NCBI GenBank assembly: GCA_965229695.1
Contig: OZ245921.1
Span: 1,178,001 to 1,242,000 of the forward strand
From: JANSYL01 sp965229695
GTDB taxonomy: Bacteria; Pseudomonadota; Alphaproteobacteria; Rhodobacterales; Rhodobacteraceae
Direction of reading: 5' to 3'
Length of the DNA stretch: 64,000 nt
Shown here in pieces: positions 42,762 to 51,359 of this stretch. The notes beneath the pieces are model-generated. The model was given only the letters and a program-made list of their open reading frames with translations. It searched no databases and was not told the origin of the DNA. The stretch's first letter is position 1. Each line of letters opens with the position of its first letter. A program made the translations under genes and the position numbers.

Positions 42762-43466
42762 ATGGATGTAGAAAAAGTAGCGCTTGTGACGGCTGGCGGT
42801 TCGGGCATGGGTGCGGATGCCGCGCGCCGTTTGGCGGCAGATGGTTTCAAGCTTGGCATCCTATCCTCCTCCGGCAAGGGGGAGGCGCTTGGCGCAGAGC
42901 TGGACGGTTTTGGCGTCACCGGATCGAACAAATCGCCCGAGGATTTGCAGACACTGGTCGATGGCGCCATGGCGCGCTGGGGGCGGGTTGATGTCTTGGT
43001 GAACTCTGCCGCCCACGGGCCAAAGGGGCCAATTCTCGAAATCTCAGATGATGATTGGCATGAGGGGATGGAAGTTTACCTGCTGAACGTCATCCGCCCC
43101 GCACGCCTGGTGACGCCCATCATGCAGGCCCAAGGCGGCGGCGCGATCATCAACATCTCAACCTTCGCCGCCTTTGAACCCGACCCGCTTTTCCCGACAT
43201 CGGGTGTGTTTCGCGCGGGCCTTGCTGCTTTCGCCAAGCTTTATGCCGACAAATATGCACCCGATAATATTCGGATGAACAACCTGCTGCCGGGTTTCAT
43301 CGACAGCCTGCCCGAAACCGAAGATCGGCGCGCGCGTATCCCGCTTGGGCGCTATGGCCACGCGGGCGAGGTGTCATCCCTGATCTCCTGGCTGGCATCC
43401 GAAGACGGCGGATACATGACTGGCCAAAATCTGCGCATCGACGGCGGATTGACCCGTGCTGTCTAA
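42762..43466 (+). CDS. SDR-fold protein lacking the usual catalytic Tyr/Lys
   Basis: The 234-residue protein has a Rossmann start (VALVTAGGSGMGADAARRLAADGF), NSAAHG in place of NNAG, INISTFAAF for the Ser strand and YMTGQNLRIDGGLTRAV at the end. Where other SDRs have YxASK, it has PTSGVFRAGLAAFAK, so the catalytic Tyr and Lys appear to be Ser and Arg. It may have a changed mechanism, or be a binding or structural protein. It overlaps the small membrane protein gene downstream by 11 bp. Confidence 0.85.
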   Translation: MDVEKVALVTAGGSGMGADAARRLAADGFKLGILSSSGKGEALGAELDGFGVTGSNKSPEDLQTLVDGAMARWGRVDVLVNSAAHGPKGPILEISDDDWHEGMEVYLLNVIRPARLVTPIMQAQGGGAIINISTFAAFEPDPLFPTSGVFRAGLAAFAKLYADKYAPDNIRMNNLLPGFIDSLPETEDRRARIPLGRYGHAGEVSSLISWLASEDGGYMTGQNLRIDGGLTRAV

Positions 43467-43707
43467 TGCGATCCGGCTGCGCCCGCTGAGCGGCGACGCT
43501 GTTTTCTATGTCAAATGGGCGGCGTCGATCATCCAGATCCTGGGCTATGCCGCCACGGGTTTTGGGTGGACACCTTGGAACCTCTATCTGTTCTTGATCG
43601 GAGTCTTGGGGTGGCTGGCCGTGGGCGTTCTTTGGAAGGATCGGGCCATTATCCTGATCCACATCGTGGCTTTCGCCGCCATGGTCCTGGGGATGAGCAC
43701 GGGTTAA
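43456..43707 (+). CDS. Small membrane protein of unknown function
   Basis: The 83-residue protein has two to three hydrophobic segments (about residues 17-35, 40-58, 62-80) with WAASIIQILGYAATGFGWTPWN. It may belong to a small uncharacterised family common in Rhodobacteraceae, but I cannot name it with certainty. It overlaps the end of the SDR gene by 11 bp, so it is co-transcribed. Confidence 0.65.
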   Translation: MLSNAIRLRPLSGDAVFYVKWAASIIQILGYAATGFGWTPWNLYLFLIGVLGWLAVGVLWKDRAIILIHIVAFAAMVLGMSTG

Positions 43708-43790
43708 AGGCAGCCCGTTCGGTGCCCACCAGCCGCACGCTCACTGAAATGTGTTAGGTGCATGCCGACGGCGCATGATAGCGCGCCCGC

Positions 43791-44318
43791 ATGAAACCCA
43801 ACCTGCCCTTTGCTAACGGCCGCTTGCGGCCCGCCAGCGCGACCGATCTGGACACCCTGACACACCTGTTGCACCAGCCCGGCGTGCGCCGGTTTCTGTG
43901 CGATGATACGCTTTTGCCGCGAGAGACCGTGGCAGACATTCTATCCCGCAGCGATGCCCAGGATGCGAAAGGCTTGGGACTTTGGATCATCGAAAACCAA
44001 GACGGGCGGTTTGTCGGCTGCGCAGGCCTGGAACCGGTGTCCGAGGCCGCCAAAGTCAGCCCGTGGATGACAGGCGGCATCGAGCCTTTGGTCGCAGTTG
44101 ATCAAAGCCATTGGGGCAAGGGATGGGCCAGCGCTGCTTTGAACGCCCTGGTCACCTATGCACGCGACCCGCTGGACCTGCCGCGATTGGTTGGGGCGGT
44201 TGACTGCCCCAATCTGTCATCCCATAAGATGATGCAGCGTTGCGGCTTTGTGGAAATAGGCACCGCACCCGGCCCGGCGCAGGAGCTTGTGCTTTACGAA
44301 CAGCACCTGGATCAATAG
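43791..44318 (+). CDS. GNAT-family N-acetyltransferase
   Basis: The 175-residue protein has the RimJ/RimL-type GNAT layout: an N-terminal LRPASATDLDTLTHLL, a central FVGCAGLEPVSE, a QSHWGKGWASAALNALVTYA acetyl-CoA-binding region and the LVGAVDCPNLSSHKMMQRCGFVEIG block near the C-terminus. It acetylates an unknown amine or N-terminus. It is convergent with iclR, with only 3 bp between stop codons. Confidence 0.88.
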   Translation: MKPNLPFANGRLRPASATDLDTLTHLLHQPGVRRFLCDDTLLPRETVADILSRSDAQDAKGLGLWIIENQDGRFVGCAGLEPVSEAAKVSPWMTGGIEPLVAVDQSHWGKGWASAALNALVTYARDPLDLPRLVGAVDCPNLSSHKMMQRCGFVEIGTAPGPAQELVLYEQHLDQ

Positions 44319-44321
44319 CGC

Positions 44322-45089
44322 CTAGCCGCGGCTCAGCTTTTGCGACACGCTTGCGGCGGCATGCTGAACCAAAGCACCAATCCGATCCTCCCCACCCTCG
44401 GGCAGATTGATATCGGGCAGCGAAATGCCCAAGGCCGCCACCGCCTCCCCATCAGGCAAGGTGATGGGCGCACCATAGCTGAGGATACGATCTCGGAACT
44501 CGCCGGTATCGATGGCAAAGCCGCGCGTCATTGTGCCTTCGATATCCGTGTCCAGCTTGTCGATGTTGGTCAGGGTCTTGTCGGTGTAACGGGTCAGCTT
44601 TCCGATCAGTTGCGGGCGCATCTTGTCGTAATTCGCCGCAAGGATCGCCTTGCCAGTGCCCACGCAATGGATGGGGGCCGAGCCACCCACCGCATTCCAA
44701 GACCGAATGGGTTTTTGGCTGTCGATCTTATCGATGTAGATCACCGATAGGTTTTCGGGCACAGCCAGATAGATCGTCTCTCCCGTTTCCTTGCTCAGAT
44801 AGGTCAACTCGGGCGCGGCCAGTTCCCGCAGGTTCAGATTTTCCACCAGGGCGCGACCGACCTGCCAGGTTTTGAGCGTTGCGGCATAGGTCTTGTCTTC
44901 CAGATGCTTCACATATCCCAGCGTGGTCAGGGTTTGCAGCAGACGGAAGGTGTTGGATTTGGTCAGGTCCAGATCCCGCGAGATTTCGGTGACGCCCTTG
45001 CCGCTTCGGGTCGCCGCCAGGTTTTCCAAGATCGCCAACCCTTTGGATAGGGTGGAATCCACTTTCGGCGTCTTGGGTTCGTCGGTCAT
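44322..45089 (-). CDS. IclR-family transcriptional regulator
   Basis: The protein (about 255 residues) has an N-terminal winged HTH (STLSKGLAILENLAATRSGKGVTEISRDLDLTKSNTFRLLQTLTTLGYV, in blocks) and an IclR ligand-binding domain (LSVIYIDKIDSQKPIRSW, HCVGTGKAILA, RGFAIDTGEF, ALGISLP). The start at 45089 (MTDEPKT) is chosen because GGGAGGG lies ahead of it; an in-frame ATG at 45110 is an alternative. The proposed operator at 45113-45129 lies between the bisC-like stop and this start, which suggests autoregulation. It is the best candidate regulator for the four promoters with that motif. Confidence 0.9.
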   Translation of the reverse strand: MTDEPKTPKVDSTLSKGLAILENLAATRSGKGVTEISRDLDLTKSNTFRLLQTLTTLGYVKHLEDKTYAATLKTWQVGRALVENLNLRELAAPELTYLSKETGETIYLAVPENLSVIYIDKIDSQKPIRSWNAVGGSAPIHCVGTGKAILAANYDKMRPQLIGKLTRYTDKTLTNIDKLDTDIEGTMTRGFAIDTGEFRDRILSYGAPITLPDGEAVAALGISLPDINLPEGGEDRIGALVQHAAASVSQKLSRG

Positions 45090-45112
45090 TGGCCCTCCCT
45101 CACTCTGCATGC

Positions 45113-45129
45113 GTTCCGTATATCAGAAC
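45113..45129. promoter_or_regulatory. IclR-type operator, site B
   Basis: GTTCCGTATATCAGAAC fits GTKCCNWWWWWCRGMAC at every position and is a partial palindrome (GTTC...GAAC). It sits directly upstream of the iclR start. Confidence 0.6.
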
Positions 45130-45133
45130 AGAC

Positions 45134-47428
45134 TCAGGATTTGAAAGGTGGCGGCTCATGGGCGCGCACGGGCGGAACCACGCCCTCGAACCGGGTGATT
45201 TCCACCATCGTCGAATGCGAGGCCGGGCCCTGTGCAAGGCTTGAGGTGCGCTGGTCATGGGTCAGCGCATTGGGGTTGCCATGCCGGTCGCGATGCTGGT
45301 GCGCGTCGAAATCCGGGTCGTACCAGGCGCCGGTCCACAGAAACACGCATCCCACCCGTATCGCGTCGGTGACCCGCGCACCGGCCAGGCAGCGCCCTCG
45401 CGGATTGTGCAGTTCGACAACATCGCCATCAGAAATGCCTCTAGCCATCGCATCCTCGGGGTGGATCAACACCGGTTCCCGCCCTTGGACCTTATGGCTC
45501 AGGCTGTAATCGCCGTTGTCGAGCTGTGAATGCAGCCGTGTCGCAGGCTGTCCCGAGAGCAGATAGAGCGGCCCTGCACGGTCCACCTGATCCCGTGGTG
45601 GGAAATAGGTCGCGTGGCCCGGGCAATCCTCCAACGCAAAGCTGGCGATACGGGAGGAATAAAGCTCGATCCGTCCAGAGGGCGTGGGCAAGGCGTTGAC
45701 CGTTGGATCGGCGCGAAACTCGGCCAGGAACACTTGGTTGGGCGAGGGGTCGGGCAGGCTGATCATGTCGCCTTGGACAAACACGTCCCAATCCGGCAGG
45801 GTTGTGCCCCAGGCCTCCGCCGCTTCTTGCGTTTGCTGCCAGACCCGCCTTTTCCAGCCTTCGGCGGTCAGGCCTTCGGTGAAACCGTCAAGATTGCCCA
45901 AGCGGCGGCAGAGATCGGCGTAGATATCGTATTCCAATCGTGCCTCGCCCGGCGGCGACACAAGGCGCGGCATGGGGATCAGAGCGTTGTCGGATTTGCC
46001 GGCGCAGAAATCCTCCCGCTCCTGCGGGGCAGCGACGGGCAGCACGATATCGGCATGACGCGCCGTCGCGGTCCAGTTGATCTCATTCACGATCACGGTT
46101 TCTGGCCGCTGAAACGCCGCACGCAGGCGGTTCAAATCCTGATGGTGATGGAACGGATTGCCGCCTGCCCACCACACCAACTTGATGTCGGGAAAGCTGC
46201 GCCGCTCGCCATTATAGCTATAGCGCGCGCCGGGGTTCAGCAGCATCTCCGACACCATGGCAACGGGAATAAAATCCGTCACCTCGTTGCGGCCCTGGGG
46301 CATCGTGCCCCAGCGGAAGGGGCGTTCGACATTGCCGATATTGGCATTCACGCCATAGCCAATTGTGTAGCCGCCGCCGGGCAGGCCAATCTGGCCCAGC
46401 ATCGCCGCCAAGGTCACCGTCATCCAAAGCGGCTGTTCGCCGTAATCGCCACGCTGCAGACCAGCCGCGCAGCTGATCATCGTGCGTTTGGAGGCCATTT
46501 CGCGTGCCAGGCTGCGAATGCGCTCAGCGGGCAGCCCCGATTGCGTGGCAGCCCAAGCGGCATCTTTGACCTGACCATCCTCCCCCTGGCCGAGCAGATA
46601 GCGCTGCACCCAGGCAAAGCCGGTGGTGTAGCGTTCGACAAAGCCCGGATCATAAAGCTCTTCCACCAAAAGCGTGTGGGCCAGGCCCATCATCACCGCC
46701 GTGTCCGACCCTGGGCGCGGCGGTAGCCATTCCGCCCCCAAAACCTCGGCCGCATCCTCCCTCAACGGGCTGAGATTGACGAAGGATACGCCCGCCTCGG
46801 CACAGGCGCGCAGATTGTCCATCATTCGGTGTTTCGACACGCCACCGTCGCTCACCTGTGTGTTGCGCGCGGCCATGCCGCCGAACATCACCACCAATTC
46901 GCTGTGTTCGGCAATCACTGACCAGCGCGTGGCCTGCGCCACATGGGCACGATAGGGGCCGACGATATGGGGCATCAACACCAACGCCGCGTTGTAGCTG
47001 TAATTGCCTTCGGAGCGGACAAAGCCGCCCTGGCAGTTGAGGAACCGCTTTAGCTGGCTTTGCGCATGGTGCACGCGGCCCGCGCTGGACCAACCATAAG
47101 AGCCTGCGAAGATCGCGCCATTGCCGTGGTTTGACCGCACGCGCGAAACCTCGCCCGCAATCAAATCGAGCGCGCGGTCCCAGGACACCTCGACAAACGC
47201 ATCGCACCCGCGTGTGCCACCACCCGGCCCATTCTCAAGCCATCCGGCCCTCACCGCCGGGCGCAGCACGCGGGCACGCCCATTCAGGCTGCTGGCGATG
47301 TTTTCGTTGATCCTCGACGGGACGGGATCGTCCGGGTGCGGCTCCACCGAGATCAACTTGCCGCCTTTGACTTGAACCAATCCTGGTCCCCAATGACTGG
47401 CGGTTAGTCGGGATTCGGGTGTGGTCAT
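45134..47428 (-). CDS. BisC / DMSO-reductase-type molybdopterin oxidoreductase
   Basis: The 764-residue protein belongs to the bis-MGD enzymes that reduce S-oxides or N-oxides. It has SYGWSSAGRVHHAQSQLKRFLN with the Ser molybdenum ligand type at about residues 114-115, plus GGMAARNTQVSDGGVSKH and GLPGGGYTIGYGVNA. No Tat signal or N-terminal FeS cluster is present, so it is cytosolic and closest to biotin/methionine-sulfoxide reductases (BisC). It lies upstream of iclR on the same strand and is divergent from the C-S lyase gene. A sulfoxide substrate would fit its neighbours. Confidence 0.85.
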   Translation of the reverse strand: MTTPESRLTASHWGPGLVQVKGGKLISVEPHPDDPVPSRINENIASSLNGRARVLRPAVRAGWLENGPGGGTRGCDAFVEVSWDRALDLIAGEVSRVRSNHGNGAIFAGSYGWSSAGRVHHAQSQLKRFLNCQGGFVRSEGNYSYNAALVLMPHIVGPYRAHVAQATRWSVIAEHSELVVMFGGMAARNTQVSDGGVSKHRMMDNLRACAEAGVSFVNLSPLREDAAEVLGAEWLPPRPGSDTAVMMGLAHTLLVEELYDPGFVERYTTGFAWVQRYLLGQGEDGQVKDAAWAATQSGLPAERIRSLAREMASKRTMISCAAGLQRGDYGEQPLWMTVTLAAMLGQIGLPGGGYTIGYGVNANIGNVERPFRWGTMPQGRNEVTDFIPVAMVSEMLLNPGARYSYNGERRSFPDIKLVWWAGGNPFHHHQDLNRLRAAFQRPETVIVNEINWTATARHADIVLPVAAPQEREDFCAGKSDNALIPMPRLVSPPGEARLEYDIYADLCRRLGNLDGFTEGLTAEGWKRRVWQQTQEAAEAWGTTLPDWDVFVQGDMISLPDPSPNQVFLAEFRADPTVNALPTPSGRIELYSSRIASFALEDCPGHATYFPPRDQVDRAGPLYLLSGQPATRLHSQLDNGDYSLSHKVQGREPVLIHPEDAMARGISDGDVVELHNPRGRCLAGARVTDAIRVGCVFLWTGAWYDPDFDAHQHRDRHGNPNALTHDQRTSSLAQGPASHSTMVEITRFEGVVPPVRAHEPPPFKS

Positions 47429-47438
47429 CTTTCAAATT

Positions 47439-47476
47439 GTTCCATTATACGGCACATAGTTTCTGAATATTGACAC
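47439..47476. promoter_or_regulatory. Tandem IclR-type operator, sites C1 and C2
   Basis: C1 (47439-47455) reads GTTCCATTATACGGCAC and fits GTKCCNWWWWWCRGMAC fully. C2 (47460-47476) reads TTTCTGAATATTGACAC, 15 of 17 to the reverse-complement form. The pair is 21 bp apart with a 4-nt gap, as at 41332-41369. A TTGACA (47470-47475) inside C2 could be the -35 box of the C-S lyase gene. Confidence 0.6.
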
Positions 47477-47527
47477 GTTCTGAGCGGGGTGTCATCCTCC
47501 CCCGGCAATTAAAAGGACATTGGCATC

Positions 47528-48706
47528 GTGCCCCATTCCTCTCCCCCAATGGCTGACATTCTTGTGCAAGATGGCAGGCCCAATCGTGTCGAAGGCCGCC
47601 ATGTGAATATGCCGGTGGAGCTTGGCTCGACAATGGTGTTTGACACGCTTGCCGCGTTCGAGGCTGCGCGCGATGCGCGTTATGAAAGCGGTACGCTTTA
47701 TTATGGGCGATACGGCAACGCGGCGGTCTATAAGCTCGAATCTCTGCTGGCCAAGCTGGAGGCGGCAGATGATGTCACGCTCACCTCTTCGGGCGTGGCG
47801 GCGATCACGACAACGTTGATGGCCTTCACCCGGCCCGGCTCTCACCTGCTGGTGGCTGACCATGTTTACGGCAATACGCGCGCGTTTTGCGATGGGCTTT
47901 TGACCCAGCAAGGGGTTGAGGTTGAATACTATAACCCAATGATCGGGGCGGGCATCGCCGACCTGATCCGCCCTGACACCTGCGCGATCATGTTCGAGGC
48001 GCCCGGTTCCGGCACCTTCGAGATGCCGGATATCCCCGCCATTGCAGCGGCTGCCAGAGCGGCGGGCATCCCCTCGATTCTTGATGCGACTTGGATCACG
48101 CCCCTCCATTGCCAGGCACTGAGACTGGGCGTCGATGTGCTGGTCTATTCCGGCAGCAAATATGTCTGCGGGCATTCTGACGCGATGCTGGGGATCATTG
48201 CGTCGACCAGCGCTTATGGAAAAGCCATCCGCAAGGCGGTGATGGCCATTGGTGACAAGGTCGGCGGGCAAGAGATTATGCTGGCCCTGCGGGGCATGCG
48301 CACACTGAAAATGCGCATGGAGCATGTCGACCGCGCGGGTCGCGAGATGGCGGAATGGCTCGCCACCCAACCACAGGTGAAAACGGTGTTACATCCGGCG
48401 CTGCCAAGCTGTCCGGGCCATGAATACTGGGCGCGCGATTTTTCCGGCGCGGCGGGGCTGTTTAGCGTGGTTTTCCATCCATGCTCGGACGCACAAATCC
48501 GAGAGTTTGTCGACACCCTGCACCATTTTGGCATCGGCGTGTCCTGGGGTGGATTCGAAAGCTTGGTCCTGCCGGTGAAGCCGGTACGCACCGCCACTAC
48601 CTGGGATGAGCCGGGCCAATTGGTCCGGTTCAACATCGGGTTCGAAGACCTCGACAGTTTGAAATCCGACCTGGCCGCCGCATTGCCCCATTTGAACAAA
48701 GGCTGA
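47528..48706 (+). CDS. Cystathionine beta-lyase-like PLP enzyme (C-S lyase)
   Basis: The 392-residue protein is a Cys/Met-metabolism PLP enzyme: TLYYGRYGNAAVYKLE near residues 56-71, SSGVAAITTTLMAF, SILDATWITPL and the PLP lysine Lys211 in YSGSKYVCGHSD. It would cleave a C-S bond in a cysteine-type substrate to give a thiol, ammonia and pyruvate. The start is GTG at 47528 with AAGGACA upstream; ATG at 47549 is possible. The operator pair C1/C2 lies in its promoter. Since iclR, a BisC-type reductase and a persulfide dioxygenase flank it, catabolism rather than methionine synthesis is likely. Confidence 0.85.
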   Translation: MPHSSPPMADILVQDGRPNRVEGRHVNMPVELGSTMVFDTLAAFEAARDARYESGTLYYGRYGNAAVYKLESLLAKLEAADDVTLTSSGVAAITTTLMAFTRPGSHLLVADHVYGNTRAFCDGLLTQQGVEVEYYNPMIGAGIADLIRPDTCAIMFEAPGSGTFEMPDIPAIAAAARAAGIPSILDATWITPLHCQALRLGVDVLVYSGSKYVCGHSDAMLGIIASTSAYGKAIRKAVMAIGDKVGGQEIMLALRGMRTLKMRMEHVDRAGREMAEWLATQPQVKTVLHPALPSCPGHEYWARDFSGAAGLFSVVFHPCSDAQIREFVDTLHHFGIGVSWGGFESLVLPVKPVRTATTWDEPGQLVRFNIGFEDLDSLKSDLAAALPHLNKG

Positions 48707-48713
48707 CGATCTT

Positions 48714-49349
48714 ATGCAAAACCGTATCGACCATTTGGCCGTTGGGGCCGACACTCTGGCCCAAGGCGTGGCCGCGATGGAAACCTTGCTGGGCGTGAGT
48801 GTTCCCGCGGGCTCCAAACACGCGGCGATGAGCACGCATAACTGCGTGATGCAGGCCGGCAATGAAAGCTTCTTTGAGCTGATTGCGATCGACCCCGACG
48901 CCCCTGACCCTGGCCGCGCGCGGTGGTTTTCCTTTGACGATCCAGCAACCCGCGCAAAGCTGGCGGAACGACCCCGCGCGCTTTGCTGGGTGGTGAACAC
49001 CGATGATCTTGATGGCGTCATCGCCGCAAGCCCTGTTGATCTGGGCGAGATCGTGGATTTTCAACGCGGCGACCGGACCTGGCGCTTGACCGTGCCCAAA
49101 GATGGCCATTTGCCCGAAGGCGGCCTGTTGCCCGCGTTCATCGAATGGTCGCCGGGCACGCATCCGTCAGTGGGCCAGCAAGATTTGGGCGTGCGTTTGC
49201 ACAAGGTGGTGATCAAATGCGCTGACCCGTCGCGGTTGCAAGCGCTGTTCGATACGCTCAACATCGCGCATCTGGCGGAAATAAGCGAAGGCCCCGACGC
49301 GCTGGCCTTTGAATTTGACAGCCCGAACGGACGTGTCACCATAGACTAA
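48714..49349 (+). CDS. VOC-family glyoxalase-like protein
   Basis: The 211-residue protein has an N-terminal glyoxalase-like domain (RIDHLAVGADTLAQGVAAMETLLGV) with metal-ligand-type His and a later FIEWSPGTHPS segment, and a second half-domain to the C-terminus. It starts 7 bp after the C-S lyase gene and is followed 22 bp later by the persulfide-dioxygenase-like gene, so the three form one transcription unit. Its substrate is unknown. Confidence 0.8.
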   Translation: MQNRIDHLAVGADTLAQGVAAMETLLGVSVPAGSKHAAMSTHNCVMQAGNESFFELIAIDPDAPDPGRARWFSFDDPATRAKLAERPRALCWVVNTDDLDGVIAASPVDLGEIVDFQRGDRTWRLTVPKDGHLPEGGLLPAFIEWSPGTHPSVGQQDLGVRLHKVVIKCADPSRLQALFDTLNIAHLAEISEGPDALAFEFDSPNGRVTID

Positions 49350-49371
49350 GATGTGAGTGGGAGATGTAACG

Positions 49372-50253
49372 ATGATACCCAAGGTCGATCTGCACACAAA
49401 GCCCGAGGTCACCGGCTTTTTTGATCCACAATCGAATACGATTTCATATGTGGTCAAAGACCCCAACAGCGATGCCTGTGCCATCGTCGATCCGGTGATG
49501 GAGTTTGACCAAGCGGCGGGGCGTCTGACCTATCAAAGCGCCGATGAGATCATCGCCTTCGTGCGCGAACACGGGCTGACGGTGGAATGGATCATCGAAA
49601 GCCATGTCCATGCCGATCACCTGTCGGGCGCACCTTACATCCAAGAACAACTTGGTGGCAGAATCGGCATCGGCGAACATGTTCAAACCGTGCAGGATGT
49701 GTTTGGCAAGATTTTCAACGAAGGCACCGAGTTCCAACGCGACGGGTCGCAATTCGATCAGTTGTTCAAGGATGGCGACACCTATTCTGTGGGCACGATG
49801 GGCGCGTTCACCCTGCACACACCGGGTCACACACCCGCCTGCATGGTGCATGTGATCGGCGATGCGTGCTTTGTCGGGGATACGTTGTTCATGCCCGATG
49901 GCGGGTCGGCCCGCGCCGATTTCCCTGGGGGGGATGCAGGGCAGCTTTACGACTCGATCCAACGGGTGCTGAGCCTGCCGGACGAGGTGCGCCTGTTCAT
50001 CTGCCACGATTACGGCCCCGGTGGTCGGACGATTTCCTGGGAAACCACCGTCGGCGAGCAGAAAGAAAAGAACATCCATGTTGGCGGCGGCAAAAGCCGC
50101 GAGGAATTTGTGAAATTCCGCACCGAACGGGACGCCCAGCTATCGATGCCGCAGCTGATCATCCCTTCGCTTCAGGTCAATATGCGCGCTGGCGAGGTGC
50201 CCGAGGATCAAGACGGGAACAAGATGCTGAAGGTGCCGGTGAACAAGCTTTAG
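49372..50253 (+). CDS. MBL-fold persulfide dioxygenase-like protein (Blh/ETHE1 type)
   Basis: The 293-residue protein has the metallo-beta-lactamase metal site SHVHADHLSG, TPGHTPACMVH, CFVGDTLF and ICHDYGPGG. The segment GSARADFPGGDAGQLYDSIQRVL aligns with the CGRTDFQ region of ETHE1-type persulfide dioxygenases, which oxidise glutathione persulfide to sulfite. The start at 49372 is chosen over an upstream GTG because GGGAG lies ahead of the ATG. Downstream of the C-S lyase it would dispose of sulfane sulfur from the pathway. Confidence 0.87.
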   Translation: MIPKVDLHTKPEVTGFFDPQSNTISYVVKDPNSDACAIVDPVMEFDQAAGRLTYQSADEIIAFVREHGLTVEWIIESHVHADHLSGAPYIQEQLGGRIGIGEHVQTVQDVFGKIFNEGTEFQRDGSQFDQLFKDGDTYSVGTMGAFTLHTPGHTPACMVHVIGDACFVGDTLFMPDGGSARADFPGGDAGQLYDSIQRVLSLPDEVRLFICHDYGPGGRTISWETTVGEQKEKNIHVGGGKSREEFVKFRTERDAQLSMPQLIIPSLQVNMRAGEVPEDQDGNKMLKVPVNKL

Positions 50254-50825
50254 TCCAGCGGCTTTCCCCCGCTTGCGCCCGCCCGTTCCAGCAACATCGA
50301 AAGCACAAATTCCAGCACGCCTTGGCGGTGGGCGCGTTCGGTCGCGCTAAGACTTTGTAGGCCAAGATAGGCCCCGTAGAGCGCCGATGCGTACCGGTCG
50401 TCGGCGCTTCCAACATCTGCGAATTGCTCAGCCAGATAGGCGAGCCGCCTTGCATCGACCACGGCCACGCTTTCGGCGGCATCGTCATCGTGGCGCGCCC
50501 ATTCGCGAATGGCCAATTCGGCGGCCGCAGCGCCGGGCGCCCGCCCCGCATCCTCGGCCCGCAGGGTCAGCGCGCACAAACGGTCGATCCCCGACGGCAG
50601 AGACGCGAGTTCCGAGATGATCAGCTCGGTCTGTCGATCCTGCCAATGGGACAGCAACTGGCGCTTGAAATCCTGCAAATCCTTGAAATGCCAGTAGAAC
50701 GAACCTTTCGTCGTCTTCAGATCACGCGCCAAGGCCTCGGCACGCAACGCGCCATAGCCCGATGTCGCCAGCGCCCTTAAGCCCTCCGAAATCCAATCCT
50801 GCTTGGCCAATCGCGGTTTTGTCAT
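50250..50825 (-). CDS. TetR-family regulator
   Basis: The 191-residue protein has an N-terminal HTH (LAKQDWISEGLRALATSGYGALRAEALARDLKTTKGSFYWHFKDLQDFKRQLL, in blocks) and a C-terminal ligand domain. The ATG at 50825 (MTKPRL) is chosen. It is divergent from the small membrane protein gene, and two near-identical palindromes lie between them, so it probably represses both. Its end overlaps the persulfide-dioxygenase-like gene by 4 bp in convergent orientation. Confidence 0.9.
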   Translation of the reverse strand: MTKPRLAKQDWISEGLRALATSGYGALRAEALARDLKTTKGSFYWHFKDLQDFKRQLLSHWQDRQTELIISELASLPSGIDRLCALTLRAEDAGRAPGAAAAELAIREWARHDDDAAESVAVVDARRLAYLAEQFADVGSADDRYASALYGAYLGLQSLSATERAHRQGVLEFVLSMLLERAGASGGKPLD

Positions 50826-50834
50826 GCAGTTTCC

Positions 50835-50890
50835 ATACGGTGCCGTATTGACTTGATTGAGCACAATCCCCATACCATACGCAACCGTAT
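50835..50890. promoter_or_regulatory. Pair of TetR operators
   Basis: ATACGGTGCCGTAT (50835-50848) and ATACGCAACCGTAT (50877-50890) share ATACG-N4-CGTAT and are 42 bp apart, four turns of the helix. They lie between tetR and the divergent membrane protein gene. Confidence 0.75.
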
Positions 50891-50925
50891 ACTTTAGCAG
50901 TCCCGCATTGAAAGGCAGATCAGCG

Positions 50926-51273
50926 ATGAAGTGGGTTGGATATTGGATGATTGTGGTCGCAATCCTGCATTGCGGCCTATCGGTGGCGCTTTATGGCAGC
51001 GTCTATGCAGAGCTGTTGGGCCAGGGCCTGATCGGCAGCGTTGAGACCGAGGCTCATAGGTTGGCGGTCTGGTTCCTGGTCGGCGGCGTCACGCTGTTTT
51101 TGCTTGGGCTCTGCTTTTTGCAGATGCCAGTGATCCCGGCCTCGGTTGGCGCGGTGATGCTTGTGTTGGCGGTTGTCGGCGGGGCCCTGCAACCGGCATC
51201 GGGATTCTGGTTTTTGATCCCACCCGCGGTCGCGATCCTTTGGAACGCGCGACAAAGCTCCGGCACTGTCTAG
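50926..51273 (+). CDS. DUF6463-like small membrane protein under TetR control
   Basis: The 115-residue protein (MKWVGYWMIVVAILHCGLSVALYG...) has four hydrophobic segments and the conserved-looking GYWMIVVAILHCGL, EAHRLAVWFLVGG and GFWFLIPPAVAIL blocks. I believe this matches a DUF6463-type family, though only with moderate confidence. The start at 50926 is chosen so that translation begins after the second TetR operator. An inducible export or envelope role would be typical of TetR-membrane protein pairs, but this is inference. Confidence 0.7.
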   Translation: MKWVGYWMIVVAILHCGLSVALYGSVYAELLGQGLIGSVETEAHRLAVWFLVGGVTLFLLGLCFLQMPVIPASVGAVMLVLAVVGGALQPASGFWFLIPPAVAILWNARQSSGTV

Positions 51274-51311
51274 CACTGGCTCCTCCCCTTTTGCCTGTGC
51301 TGACGTAAAGA

Positions 51312-51342
51312 CCCCGGCGAAGGATTCGCCGGGGGCTTTTTC
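51312..51342 (+). terminator. Intrinsic terminator after the TetR-controlled gene
   Basis: A perfect 10-bp stem CCCCGGCGAA / TTCGCCGGGG with a 3-nt loop (51312-51334) is followed by GCTTTTTT. It lies between the convergent membrane-protein and aapM genes. Confidence 0.88.
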
Positions 51343-51359
51343 CATTCTGAACTGGCTCC

